DNA of 64,000 nt, taken from assembly GCA_030447245.1 (NCBI GenBank), contig JAUJPG010000001.1, forward strand, positions 368,164 through 432,163. The letters run 5' to 3'. The position numbers were made by a program, and so were the translations under genes. This document shows, piece by piece, positions 1 through 9,446 of the stretch. A model generated the notes under the pieces. It made no database searches and was not told where the DNA came from. It saw only the letters and a program-made list of their open reading frames with translations. The DNA is from Chloroflexota bacterium (lineage in GTDB: Bacteria > Chloroflexota > UBA6077 > JACCZL01). Each line of letters opens with the position of its first letter. Position 1 is the stretch's first letter.

Positions 1-149
1 GCGGTTGTCGTCCTGGTCCACCCGTCGCCTGCCTCTCGGCTTCGGCCGGGCGGATCAGGCGAGGAGTGGGTCCTCTCCGTGCATGCCCCCGGCTCGTTCA
101 ACCGAGGAGGCGCGACAACCGGCGTCGCAAACCGGACACGCAATGGGCA

Positions 150-174
150 ACGTGCGACACAGGGTGTCGCACGT
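150..174 (-). terminator. Hairpin just after the QueC-like gene
   Basis: Perfect 11-bp inverted repeat (ACGTGCGACAC and its complement) with a 3-nt loop, beginning ten bases past the stop codon of the leftward QueC-like gene. The position fits a transcription terminator, but no T-run follows, so a classical intrinsic terminator is not proven. Nothing else recognisable was seen in bases 1-149. Confidence 0.45.
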
Positions 175-183
175 CGCCGGGAT

Positions 184-2211
184 TCACGTCGTGCGCCAGG
201 GGGTCGGCTGCTCCGGGCTGTAGATGCACTCCCATCCGGTGTCGATAGACTTCTCGAGGTGCCGCCCCAGGCTTTCGTGAGCTTCGGCGATTGACTCGAT
301 TGCCCGTTCGATGGCGCGCCCCACCGCCTGTCGGGCGCGCTCTCGATCATCGCGAAACCTTCGACGGCGGCCTCCGAGTCCCTTGGCGCGGGCGAGCTCC
401 GTCTCGATCGCTTCGACCTCACGTTGGATGCGCGCCAACTCCATGACATCGTCGGCACTCTCAGCCGCGGCTCGTTCGGCCTGCAGTTCGTGGAGGCGAG
501 CTCGGTAGCCCGTCTCCGCGTCCCTGTCGATGACTGGATCGCTGACCCCACCTCGTCCCAGCATCGACGCATCCTCGCGTGAGACCCGCCTCGAGCGGCC
601 TTCCCCAGTTGCAGCGCGGAGATCGGAAACGTCGATCCCTCGTCCCTGCGACTGGAGGAGCCGGAGGACGTACTCCATTCCGACCGCGTGGGGGACGAAC
701 TTCTCCGTGCCAGCGAAGCAGATCCGCCAGTTCTTCCCCTCACGTCGGAAGAGGTTCTCGGTGACGCGACTTGGCTCATCGACACCTGCGGGCCGTCGTG
801 GTTCTGGCGGGCTGCCGAGCGCAAGCCGCAGCAGGCACGTCGGGGGGAGTCTCCCGTGACCCAGGTCCGCCTGAACCCGCCCGACGATCCGGCCAAGCAC
901 ATTACCGACAGCAACGCCGTGCCGCTGCAACATGGCGGCCAGTGCTCTTGCCTCGGTCTCCACGTCTCGACTCTCGAAGTCGATCGCCACATCGAGCTCA
1001 CCGATCTCGGCGAACATATCGTCGGCCGACATGCGACTCAGGCGGTTGGCGAGCCGCACATACGACACAGCCACGGTCCGTTCTTCGCCCTCCGGCAGCG
1101 GGTGCACGAAGACATCCAGCTCATACCGTTCGGCCAGGTCGTGCTCCTCCAGGCCAGCAGCCAGGACTCCAAATCGGCGGTCGATGCACTGCGAGCAGTA
1201 GCCACACTGCCGCTGCACGTTAGGGCGCCCGCGGGTCCGGCTACACGAGACGGTCTCCTCCAACAGGTCGGCGCACTCGTACGCCTTCAAGATCTCCAGT
1301 GCCTCGGCGCGGGTGCGAAGCGCGAACGTGTTCTCGACCCGTACCGAGCTCTTGAACACCAGCGCGAGCAGGTGGTTGAAGTGAGCCAGGAAGCGGGGAT
1401 GGGTCGATCGGCTGGCAAGCGCACTCAGGATCTGAGAGTTGAGCGGCAGGTTGAGGCTGACGACGCCGTTGTCGGCGAGTACCACCCTCTCGATGCCGAG
1501 CTGCGCGGCGGCCGGCGCCGAGGCTCGCGAACAGGAACGCCCTCGATCGCTGGCTGGTGTCCTTCGCGCGGCTTCCGCGGCGATGGATCCAGAAGCTGAC
1601 GTGTGAGGGCGCCTGTCGTCGGAACCGATCCCGAAGCAGGTGGACCAGGCGTTTCTGCCGTCCGTCGACCAACGGCGTCGAGCGATGACTGATCAGCAGC
1701 GGGCGCCCCTGCTTTTCCGCCAGCAGCTCCAGCGTCGCACACAGGTTATCCGCTCCTCCGAGAACAGCACTACGGCAGCCGAGCACGTCATGGTTTCCCG
1801 GCGCGAGCGGCAACTGGCTCGGGCGATCGCCCAGCGGGCTGAACGTGAATCGCCATGTATCGTCGGTCGCGAAGTTGAGACGTCCGTGAGTCGACGGTAG
1901 ACCTCGTTGTCCGACCAGAACTCTGGGTAGCGCGAGCACCGCCAGGTGCATCTCGCGTCGCCAGCGATCGCCGTACACGTCGGTGTCGCCGGCGCGAGAT
2001 CTCCTGGTCGGCAGCCGAGCACACGCCGCGATCTGGATCAAATCGGCCGCACGGTCGTTCACGACCCCGAGCACGGTGTCCTCGAGGTTGTCGGCCCGGA
2101 AGTTCAGGTTCGAGGCGGCGATCGCCAGTCGATCGTCCTCGAACGAGCCCGGCCCTCGATCCCCGATGGCGTCGGTGCGCCGTCGCAGAGGAACAGCGCC
2201 CGCGTGGTCAT
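184..2211 (-). pseudogene. QueC-like PP-loop protein (Qat/CBASS-IV type), frameshifted as read
   Basis: Homologous coding sequence runs leftward through at least three frames. It starts at an ATG (2211) that overlaps the TGA of the upstream gene (ATGA). Near 1765 the reconstructed phosphate-binding loop reads VVLFSGGADNLC, the SGGxDS-like ATP-pyrophosphatase signature of 7-cyano-7-deazaguanine synthase relatives; it needs one extra G in the run at about 1757. The C-terminal half, in a different frame and intact from about 1485 to the stop, has a zinc-binding cluster CGYCSQC as in QueC. The restored protein would be about 675 residues, much longer than QueC (about 230), with an N-terminal and a long C-terminal extension; this is typical of defence-associated QueC-like proteins (QatC, Cap9) rather than queuosine biosynthesis. 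No other queuosine genes are nearby. Either a pseudogene or an intact gene with missing bases in G/C runs. Confidence 0.7.
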
Positions 2212-2981
2212 GATTCGGAGCGAGTGAGCTCCATCCGGAGCTTCCGGAGCGCGTAGGCAATGAACCCCTCGTCTCCTGCAGATCGATTCGCCCTTCGCAT
2301 CCCAGTTGCGCTTGTCGTACCAGCCGGCCGCGAACTCCTCCATGATCCGGGCCGACTCCGCGCGCGTACCTATCCAGGGCCTCCGCGAACTCCTGGCTCT
2401 CGCTGACCGTCGCGAGCCCGGGTGCCTCGCCGGTGCGGTTCGAGAGCTCTCGCTCGACAACGAGCTCAGCGTCCGTGCGAAGAACGCGCCGAAGAACAGC
2501 CTGGCGACGCGCCCCGAACTCTCGCCTGCCGAGCTGAGTGCCACCTGCAGGTCGTCGACCGAGGAGCCGAACAGCGACGCACCGTGCTGACCGACCGTCG
2601 CGGCCAGCGACTGGCGCAGTGCCAGCGACGCAAGCTCAGCGAAGTGACCCGACTCGGGATGCTCGGCCGCTACGCCTCGGACCCGCCCCGTCACCCGCGC
2701 GATGAACGCGAGGATTGGCCTCGCCTGACCGCGCCTCCACGCCGATGTCGGCCAGCGCCGACTCGAAGTCCGCCTGGCGTGCCGCGGAGGTCAGGCGGAC
2801 CAGGACCCAGAAGCTGTAGATGAGCGACGGATCGCGCGTGAGCGCACGCAGTCGCCTCTCCGCCGCGGCGGTCGTCGCGCGGGCGACCGCTGACGGCGTC
2901 GAGCGACGGCTCGTCGAGGAGCTCGACGACCTCTCGCCAGCGCAAGGTCCTGGGCAGTCGCCCCAGACGGATGTGTCCCAT
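2208..2981 (-). pseudogene. Partner protein of the QueC-like enzyme, Met-Gly N-terminus, frameshifted
   Basis: Starts at ATG 2981 (MGHIRLGRLPRT) with an AGGCAGGA ribosome site upstream, and ends in an ATGA overlap with the QueC-like gene, so the two are translationally coupled. The coding sequence switches frame several times (about 2895, 2715, 2445, 2275); stitched together it gives about 257 mostly helical residues ending near WYDKRNWDAKGE and a basic tail. I do not recognise a named domain. Its position suggests the role QatB plays beside QatC. A glycine directly after the initiator Met is notable because QueC-like defence enzymes have been reported to modify N-terminal glycines of partner proteins; applying that here is inference. 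Broken as read; may be a pseudogene or affected by missing bases. Confidence 0.5.
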
Positions 2982-3005
2982 GCGGTCCTGCCTTCGACCT
3001 CGAAT

Positions 3006-3029
3006 CCACGCGCGCGACGCCGCGCGTGG
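3006..3029 (-). repeat. 9-bp inverted repeat in the leader of the QueC-system operon
   Basis: CCACGCGCG and its exact complement separated by six bases, about 25 nt upstream of the leftward start codon at 2981. It could form a leader hairpin or be an operator in the divergent 217-bp region between the QueC-like unit and the BREX genes. Confidence 0.4.
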
Positions 3030-3136
3030 AGCGGCAATATCCCAGATTGTGGTGATGGATTTCATCCGACCTGGCCTGCTCAGTCCATCACGGAGAGCGC
3101 CTGACGCCCCTACGCCTTGGCTGTCCGGCGACCCAG

Positions 3137-3165
3137 ATGACATGACAGCGAGTCCTGGATATACT
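3137..3165 (+). promoter_or_regulatory. Likely promoter of the BREX operon
   Basis: ATGACA (3137-3142), 17-bp spacer, TATACT (3160-3165), 33 bp ahead of the brxE ATG. Close to the sigma-70 consensus and in the only intergenic space upstream of the rightward BREX genes. Confidence 0.5.
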
Positions 3166-3198
3166 CGCGAGGCCACGCCGAAGTTGAAGAGGCTAGCG

Positions 3199-3764
3199 AT
3201 GACCGTGTCGCTTGATTTGGACCGTCTACTCCGCCTTCGCCTCGTCGTCGCGCGCATCGGCGAGATGGACCTTGCGCGCTGGTGGAACTGCAAGGGCGTG
3301 CTCGGGCAGCTTGGCGCCCAAGCCTATCGTCGAGGCTTGCCGACTACCCATCCTTTCGCTCAGGCGCGCGTCGCATTCGCCGTGGCGCGGGCCCGCTGCA
3401 CCGCCCTCTTCGACCCACCCGCCAGCATGACGCTCTGGAGCCTGTCGCCCGAGCTCGAGGACCCGTTCGACGAGCACTGGCAGGCCTGGCTCGACCAGCC
3501 AGACTCCTGGGCGCCCGTCTTCGAGCAGTTGGCGGCCTGCGATCCCCCGACCTGCTGGAGGCCCTGACGAGCCTTGAGCTGGTGACGCCCGAGCAGCTCG
3601 AGGCGGTCGGGAAGCTCCGCCGCTCAGCCGAAGGGCGCGCCGTCGAGCTACCGGGCACGTATCAGCCGAACGACGAGGTGATCACACTGCTCGCGGCCGG
3701 GTTCGCGCGGGGTGCGCCGGGCGCGCCAGCGGTCCCCTACGCCCGGCTGGAGGCCACGGCGTGA
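3199..3764 (+). CDS. brxE: BREX type 6-like protein BrxE, one frameshift
   Basis: About 188 residues when a one-base gap near 3540 is repaired: adding a C in GGCC turns the terminating frame into ...EQLAALRSPDLLEAL and continues to the TGA at 3764. The N-terminus carries RLRLVVARIGEMDLARWWN and a following region rich in small residues with FAQAR, as I recall for BrxE, the small protein that opens type 6 BREX loci. ATG 3199 is preceded by GAAGAGG. The stop codon overlaps the GTG start of brxA (GTGA). Function of BrxE is not established. The frameshift is in a C-run, so may be a sequence error. Confidence 0.65.
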
Positions 3765-4546
3765 CCGCCCAACGCGCCAATGTCGTCTCGTCCTTCACGA
3801 TCATCAAGGGCGCGCTGATCGACGAGACCTACGCCTCGTTCCAGAACTGGGACTTCGGCCTCTCGCGCCAGGAGAACCTTGCGCGGGTGAAGGCGTCGAG
3901 CACGTTCGGTGCGCTTGGCGCGACCTGGGCCCGCGACGTTGCCAAGGTGCTGAACCGCCGCTTCGACCCCGACGGTCGCGATCGGCCACTGGTCGAGCTG
4001 GCTCGGGCCGGCTTGGAGCGTGAAATCTGGAAGCCGCTCCTCCTCTGGCACCTGACGCGCGACGAGTTCCTGGTCCGTGACTTCCTGGTCTCCTGGCTGT
4101 ACCCACGCTACGTCGAGGGCGCGGACCGCCTGCCGGTCGAGGAGGTCGTCGCCGATCTCGGTTCGCTCAACGGGCGGGATGGGGTCGAGTGGTCCGGTGC
4201 CTGGACGCCGACGACGACCGCGCGGGTCGCGTCCGGGCTGCTGCGCATTGCCGCCGACGTCGGCCTCCTCGCCGGCGGCGCCGTGAAGGCGTTCGCGTCC
4301 TACCACCTGCCGGAGCCGAGCTTCCTGTATCTCCTCCACGCGATGGCCGAGACCGAGCCGAACGTCGGGCGGCTGATCACCGCACCTGACTGGCAGATGT
4401 ACCTGCTCGACCCGGACGATGTCGAGCGCCAGATCGTCCACCTCCACCAGTACCGCAAGCTCCACTACGAGCTCGCCGGCAGCCTGGCCCAGCTCACCCT
4501 GCCCTGCCGCACGGCGGCCGAGTTCGCCCGGGAGCTCGCCGCGTGA
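3761..4546 (+). CDS. brxA: BREX protein BrxA (DUF1819)
   Basis: 261 residues, GTG start overlapping the brxE stop. Matches the DUF1819/BrxA family: FTIIKGALIDETYASFQNWD at the N-terminus, the central WKPLLLWHLTRDEFLVRDFL segment, and a C-terminal helical part. BrxA is a small DNA-binding accessory protein of BREX phage-defence systems; its removal weakens or abolishes defence in some systems. Followed by brxB with a 4-bp overlap (GTGA), so co-translated. Length is close to the usual 200-260 residues. No sign of damage. Confidence 0.88.
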   Translation: MTAQRANVVSSFTIIKGALIDETYASFQNWDFGLSRQENLARVKASSTFGALGATWARDVAKVLNRRFDPDGRDRPLVELARAGLEREIWKPLLLWHLTRDEFLVRDFLVSWLYPRYVEGADRLPVEEVVADLGSLNGRDGVEWSGAWTPTTTARVASGLLRIAADVGLLAGGAVKAFASYHLPEPSFLYLLHAMAETEPNVGRLITAPDWQMYLLDPDDVERQIVHLHQYRKLHYELAGSLAQLTLPCRTAAEFARELAA

Positions 4547-5118
4547 GCGACTGGAAGGAGCGCCTGGTCGACAAGCTCGAGCCGATCCTGCGGCTGCCCG
4601 ATCCCCGCCCCGCGATCAGCGTCTACCATGACATGCCGTACGCGATCTTCCACTACGGACCGGAGGACGAGCTGGCGGTCCGCCAGGAAGTTGCGCGGCT
4701 GGTGACCCGTCTGGAGCAGGCCGGCAAGCGCGTCACCGTCGTGTCGCTCGCCGACCGCCTGGCCGACGCCCTTGAGGCCGCCGGTGCCGGCATCGCCGCG
4801 CTGGCCGACGCTGAACGGCAGGCCGGCTTGGACGCGATGATCGAGACGGTCCACAACATCCTGAGCGATTCCCAGCCGCTCGACGCCCTTGTCGCCGCCC
4901 GCGTTCCGGCCGATGCCGATCCACTGCGCGACGTGGTCCTGGTCGTGCGGGCTGGCGCGCTCTTCCCGGTCTACCGAACGTCCTCGCTGCTCGAGCAACT
5001 CAAAGGGAAGGTCTGCGTGCCGGCCGTCCTGTTCTACCCCGGCGAGCTCGACGGCGCCGGACTGCGCTTCATGGGCGTCCTCGACGCCGAGCACAACTAC
5101 CGCCCGAAGATTTTCTGA
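4543..5118 (+). CDS. brxB: BREX protein BrxB (DUF1788)
   Basis: 191 residues, the usual size of DUF1788/BrxB. It contains the family's YHDMPYAIFHYGPEDE stretch near residue 28, an RTSSLLEQL motif and the C-terminal VLFYPGELDGAGLRFMG segment ending in YRPKIF. BrxB is an obligate partner in BREX-type phage exclusion and is thought to bridge the ATPase BrxC and PglZ; the biochemical role is not settled. GTG start inside the brxA stop; nine bases separate it from brxC. Intact. Confidence 0.9.
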   Translation: MSDWKERLVDKLEPILRLPDPRPAISVYHDMPYAIFHYGPEDELAVRQEVARLVTRLEQAGKRVTVVSLADRLADALEAAGAGIAALADAERQAGLDAMIETVHNILSDSQPLDALVAARVPADADPLRDVVLVVRAGALFPVYRTSSLLEQLKGKVCVPAVLFYPGELDGAGLRFMGVLDAEHNYRPKIF

Positions 5119-5127
5119 GGTGCCCTC

Positions 5128-8100
5128 GTGATTCAGACGACGACGGTCGAGACGCTGTTCGCCCACGACATCTCGCGCCAGATCGAGGAGGTGATCAAGG
5201 TCGACCAGACCGACGAGCAGGTCTTGCGGAACGAGCTCAGCGAGTACGTCGTCACCGACTCGATCCAATCCAACCTGCACCAGATCCTCGATCGGTACTG
5301 GATCACGCCGAACAAGCCGACCGAGGGCATCGCGGTCTGGGTCTCCGGCTTCTTCGGTTCGGGCAAGTCGAGCTTCGCCAAGTACCTGGGTCTGGCCCTC
5401 GAGAACCGTCCGGTCCTCGGCCAGGGCGCGGCCGAGATCCTCGGCCAGCGGACCGGCGACACCCGCGTCCAGCTCCTGCTCCGCAACATCGGCGAGCGGA
5501 TCCCGACCGAGGCGGTGATCTTCGACGTGTCCACCGACCGTGGCATCCGCTCCGGCAATCAGACGCTCACCGAGATCATGTACCGACTCTTCCTGCGCGG
5601 CCTCGGCTACGCGAACGACCTGGACCTGGCCGAGCTGGAGATCGCGCTCGAAGCCGAGGGACGTCTTCAGGAGTTCGAGGATCGCTACCGCGCGATCTAT
5701 GGCAAGGCCTGGGACGAGAGCAAGGGGCTGGTGGCGTTCGCCCTGGGGCAGGCGAGCCGGGTCATGCACGAGCTCGACCCGGCCACCTACCCGAGCGCCG
5801 ATTCCTGGTTCGAGTCCGCCGCCCAACGAGCCGACATCACGCCGCGCCTGCTCGCCGAGCGCGCCAGGGTGCTGCTGGAACGCCGCCGACCCGGACGGAG
5901 CCTGCTCTTCGTCGTCGACGAGGTCGGCCAGTTCGTCGCCCGCGACGTCCAGAAGATGCTCGATCTCCAGGCCGTCGTCCAGAGCCTGGGCGTCGTCGGC
6001 CGCGGCCGGATGTGGCTGGTCGTCACCTCCCAGGAGCGCCTCGGCGAGCTCGTCGGCGGGCTCGACGACCGCCGGGTCGAGTTGGCACGCCTCCAGGACC
6101 GCTTCCCGCTCCAGGTCCACCTCGAGGCCTCGGACATCTCGGAGGTCACCAGCCGCCGCGTCCTCTCGAAAAACGCTGAGGCCCAGCGGGCCCTGCGCAA
6201 CCTCTTCACCCGGCATCGTGGCCGCCTAGCCGACAACACTCGCTTGACCGCCGACTTCAAGCTGCCCGAGTTGACGACCGACGCGTTCGTCGAGCTGTAC
6301 GCACTCCTGCCCTACCAGATCGACCTGATCATCCAGGCCGTCTCCGGCCTGCGCAGTCAGGGAGGCACGAGCCGCCACGTCGGGGGAGCCAACCGGACGA
6401 TCATCAAGCTCGCCCAGCAGCTCCTGATCCACCCGCACGTCCGGCTCGCCGACGCACCGGTGGGCGCGCTCGCTCGCATCGACCAGATCTATGACTTGGT
6501 GTCAGGCAACATCGCCAGCGAGATCCGCGGGCGGATCGACGAGATCGGTCAGAAAATCCCGCACCCGCTGGCCCAGCCGGTCGCCAAGGCGATCTGCCTC
6601 CTCCAGTTCGTCCGCAGTATCCACCGCACCGCCGAGAACGTCGCCGCCGCGCTCCACACGGCCGTCGATGCCGACTCGCGGCTCGCCGAGGTCAAGGAGG
6701 CGCTCACCGCGCTCGAGCAGGCGCACCTGGTGCGACGCGGGGACGACGGGTACCGGATCCCCTCGCCGGCCGAAGACGACTGGGAGCGCCAGCGGGCCGC
6801 CTTCAGTCCCAAGCCGGGCGACGTCAACCGGCTCCACGCCGAGGCGGTCGAGGCGCTCTGGACGCCGCAGCCATCGTACACCCTGCTCGACGTCCGTCCA
6901 TTCAAGGCCGGCCTGCACCTGAACGACCGGCGCGTCCTCGACGGCGACGTCGTCGTCCACCTGACGCTCGCAGATGCCGGCGCCACGTTCGACGCGGCGG
7001 CCGCGGAGGCCCGCCGACGCAGCCAGGCTGAGCGGGGCGCGATCTTCTGGGTTGCCGCGCTCGATGGCGCGATCGACCGCGAGACTGTCGAGCTTTACGG
7101 CTCGAAGGAGATCCACTCGAAAAAGGAGCGGTCGGCGCAGACGAAGGAGGAGATGACGCTCGTCGACGAGGAGAAGCGCCGCCAGCGTCGCCACCAGGAG
7201 GAGCTCCGTCGACTCCTGCGCCAAGCGCTGTTGGCTGGGACGGTCTACTTCCGTGGCAACGACCGCAGTCCGTCTGGCGGGGCCGACGACGTCCGTCGTG
7301 CCGCCAAGGCGGTGCTGTCTCAGGCGCTTCCCGAAGTGTACAACCGCTTCGCCGAGGCCGCGGCCAAGGTCGGCCCGCGGGATCTGGAAGCCCTTCTCAC
7401 GAACGAGAACCTGCGCGGATTGACGCCCGTCTTCGCGACCCTCGGCCTGATTCGTGACGAGGGCGGCCGCCCCGTCTTCGAGACCGACGGCGGGCCGCTG
7501 GCCGAGGTGCTCGCCAGGATCGCGAACAAGGGCAGCTACGGCGAGGCGGCGACCGGCAAATTCCTGGAAGAGGAGTTCGGCCGCGAGCCGTTCGGTTGGA
7601 GCTTCGAGGCGGTCCGCCTGTTCGTCGTTGCCCTGCTGCGGGCCGGCAAGCTCGTCGCGACGAGCCGCGGCCAGTTGATCGAATCAGCACTCTCGGTCGA
7701 AGCGAAGAACGCCTTCACGAACAACCCGCTCTTCCGCCAGGCCTCGTTCCAGCCGAAGGTCGGCCTCGAGTTCACCCACCTGGTCGAAGCGGCCGTCCAC
7801 GTCGAGACGGTCTTCGGGAGGCAGGTCGCCGAGCTCGAACAGGGTGTGCTGGCTAAGGTGATCCGCGACGAGGCTGAGGCGGCCGAGGGGCCGATCCGCG
7901 AGGCTCATACCCTGCTCATCCAGCACGGGCTGCCAGGTGCTGATGTTCTTCAGATCGCGCTCGATCAGGTCCGCGCGATTCGGACCGCCGCCGAGGACCA
8001 GGCGATCCTGACCTTCAGCGCCGCCTACCGCGAGCTGAAGGAGGCGATCGCGCGAGCCGCCGAGATCCGGCAGGCGCTCGACGAGCCCCATCTCCACGAC

Positions 8101-8670
8101 CTGGAACGAGCCCGTCGCGCTGTGAGCGCCTACTGGCCTTACCTGGCCGACGAGCCGGACCTCGGGGAGGCTGACCGCGATCAAGCCAACCGCCTGGCCG
8201 ACCTGCTCGCCCGCGAGACGTTCTTCCGCGAGCTGCCGGCCATCGACCAGTACACCCGCGCTTTAGAGCGGGAGTACACTCGCCGCCGCGACGCCGCGAT
8301 TCAGGCCCGCGCCAACGCCTACGCCGACGCGCTCGACCGGCTCCGCGCGACGGCCGGCTGGGAGCAGGCAACCACCGAGCTGGAGGAGCGGGTGTCCACG
8401 CCGCTGAGCACGCGCGCGACGACGGATGTGATCGAGACGGTCACCATCCCGGAGCTGCGGGCTGACCTGGATGCCTGCTCGGCGCGACTGGGCGCCGCTA
8501 TCACCGAGCTGCTTCGACTGGTGGACGGCAACCGCGTCGAGCAGGTCGACGCGGCGAGCTACTTCAGCGGCGGCGTCGAAAACGAGGAGCAGCTCGAGGC
8601 GGCGCTGGCTGGCCTGCGCGAGTGCTGTCTGGAGCTGATCGCGGCGGGCAAGAAGGTGCTGGTCCGATAG
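5128..8670 (+). CDS. brxC: BREX P-loop ATPase BrxC
   Basis: 1180 residues, the typical size of BrxC/PglY. Walker A GFFGSGKSS lies at residues 74-82, Walker B LLFVVDEVGQF near residue 260, and the rest is a long helical region with charged coiled-coil stretches (about residues 640-700 and 930-1110). BrxC is the large AAA-type ATPase of BREX that is required for defence and, in most systems, for PglX-dependent DNA methylation. The GTG start has GAGGTG eight bases upstream. It is the longest gene of the window and has no frameshift, in contrast to the damaged genes on both sides, so it still appears under coding constraint or was recently active. Confidence 0.92.
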   Translation: MIQTTTVETLFAHDISRQIEEVIKVDQTDEQVLRNELSEYVVTDSIQSNLHQILDRYWITPNKPTEGIAVWVSGFFGSGKSSFAKYLGLALENRPVLGQGAAEILGQRTGDTRVQLLLRNIGERIPTEAVIFDVSTDRGIRSGNQTLTEIMYRLFLRGLGYANDLDLAELEIALEAEGRLQEFEDRYRAIYGKAWDESKGLVAFALGQASRVMHELDPATYPSADSWFESAAQRADITPRLLAERARVLLERRRPGRSLLFVVDEVGQFVARDVQKMLDLQAVVQSLGVVGRGRMWLVVTSQERLGELVGGLDDRRVELARLQDRFPLQVHLEASDISEVTSRRVLSKNAEAQRALRNLFTRHRGRLADNTRLTADFKLPELTTDAFVELYALLPYQIDLIIQAVSGLRSQGGTSRHVGGANRTIIKLAQQLLIHPHVRLADAPVGALARIDQIYDLVSGNIASEIRGRIDEIGQKIPHPLAQPVAKAICLLQFVRSIHRTAENVAAALHTAVDADSRLAEVKEALTALEQAHLVRRGDDGYRIPSPAEDDWERQRAAFSPKPGDVNRLHAEAVEALWTPQPSYTLLDVRPFKAGLHLNDRRVLDGDVVVHLTLADAGATFDAAAAEARRRSQAERGAIFWVAALDGAIDRETVELYGSKEIHSKKERSAQTKEEMTLVDEEKRRQRRHQEELRRLLRQALLAGTVYFRGNDRSPSGGADDVRRAAKAVLSQALPEVYNRFAEAAAKVGPRDLEALLTNENLRGLTPVFATLGLIRDEGGRPVFETDGGPLAEVLARIANKGSYGEAATGKFLEEEFGREPFGWSFEAVRLFVVALLRAGKLVATSRGQLIESALSVEAKNAFTNNPLFRQASFQPKVGLEFTHLVEAAVHVETVFGRQVAELEQGVLAKVIRDEAEAAEGPIREAHTLLIQHGLPGADVLQIALDQVRAIRTAAEDQAILTFSAAYRELKEAIARAAEIRQALDEPHLHDLERARRAVSAYWPYLADEPDLGEADRDQANRLADLLARETFFRELPAIDQYTRALEREYTRRRDAAIQARANAYADALDRLRATAGWEQATTELEERVSTPLSTRATTDVIETVTIPELRADLDACSARLGAAITELLRLVDGNRVEQVDAASYFSGGVENEEQLEAALAGLRECCLELIAAGKKVLVR

Positions 8671-8679
8671 GGCGCGACG

Positions 8680-9396
8680 ATGGATAAGGAGACCCGCAAC
8701 CGTCTCCAGCGCGCCACCCGTGATGCCCGCGCGCTCCTCGAACGGGAACTCGCCGCCCAGCTCGAGGGCACCTTCGACATCCGTCTTGACGGGGCGATCG
8801 CCCCAGAACCGGGGCCGCACCTCAGGCCGACCGAGCGACTGCTCCGCGCGAAGCTCGTCGCCGCAGTCGAGCACCAGCTGGGGGGCGGCCATGATCGAAA
8901 GGCCGCTGTCGCCGCGTACGTGCGGGAGGCGGCGTTCACGACGCTGAACCGCTTTGTCGCCCTGAAGATGCTCGAAGCGCGCGACCTCGTCCAGCAGTGC
9001 GTCTCGCGGGGCGACCAGTCGAGCGGATTCCTCGAGTTCGGCGGGCTGGCGCCGGGGCTGGTCGAGCTGCCGGACGGCGGCTACCGCCTCTACCTTGAGA
9101 GCCTGTTCGATGAGCTGGGCCGCGAGGTGCGGGTGCTGTTCGACCGCCGCGACCCGGCCGGTCTGCTCTGGCCGCGCCGCCAGGCGCTAGCCGACCTGCT
9201 CCAGATCCTGAACGTGCCGGAGCTGGCCGGCGTCTGGGGCGAGGACGAGACGATCGGCTGGACTTACCAGTATTTCAACGGCGAGGATGAGCGCCGCCAG
9301 ATGCGGGCCGAATCCCAGGCGCCTCGCAACAGCCGCGAGCTGGCGGTCGGCAACCAGTTCTTCACGCCGCGCTACGTCGTGCAATTCCTGACCGAA
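8680..9396 (+). pseudogene. pglX: BREX methyltransferase PglX, N-terminal fragment
   Basis: The first about 240 residues of PglX: MDKETRNRLQRATRDARALL, a helical N-terminal domain, then YQYFNGEDERR and NQFFTPRYVVQFLTE, the segment that normally leads into the N6-adenine methyltransferase core. A full PglX is about 1200 residues with DPAxGxG and NPPY motifs; all of that is missing. The sequence does not stop but continues in frame into dprA, giving a 418-residue chimeric reading frame (8680-9936). Without the catalytic core the chimera cannot methylate DNA. pglZ and later BREX genes are also absent, so the system is presumably dead, or the junction is an assembly join. Confidence 0.88.
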
Positions 9397-9446
9397 ATAG
9401 TCCGTTCGCAAGTGACAAAACTGGGTGCGCAGGCTGCCCTCGGTCG

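Noticed and set aside
150..186. Read-through of the QueC-like stop (UGA at 184-186) into a Cys-rich tail as a third selenoprotein
   Set aside because: The hairpin after it has a CCU loop without the required G, begins too close to the UGA, and the tail matches no family; a terminator explains it better.
4465..6216. 583-codon open frame antisense to brxB and brxC
   Set aside because: It lies opposite well-supported BREX genes, has no ribosome site and only the low-complexity composition expected of a GC-rich shadow frame.
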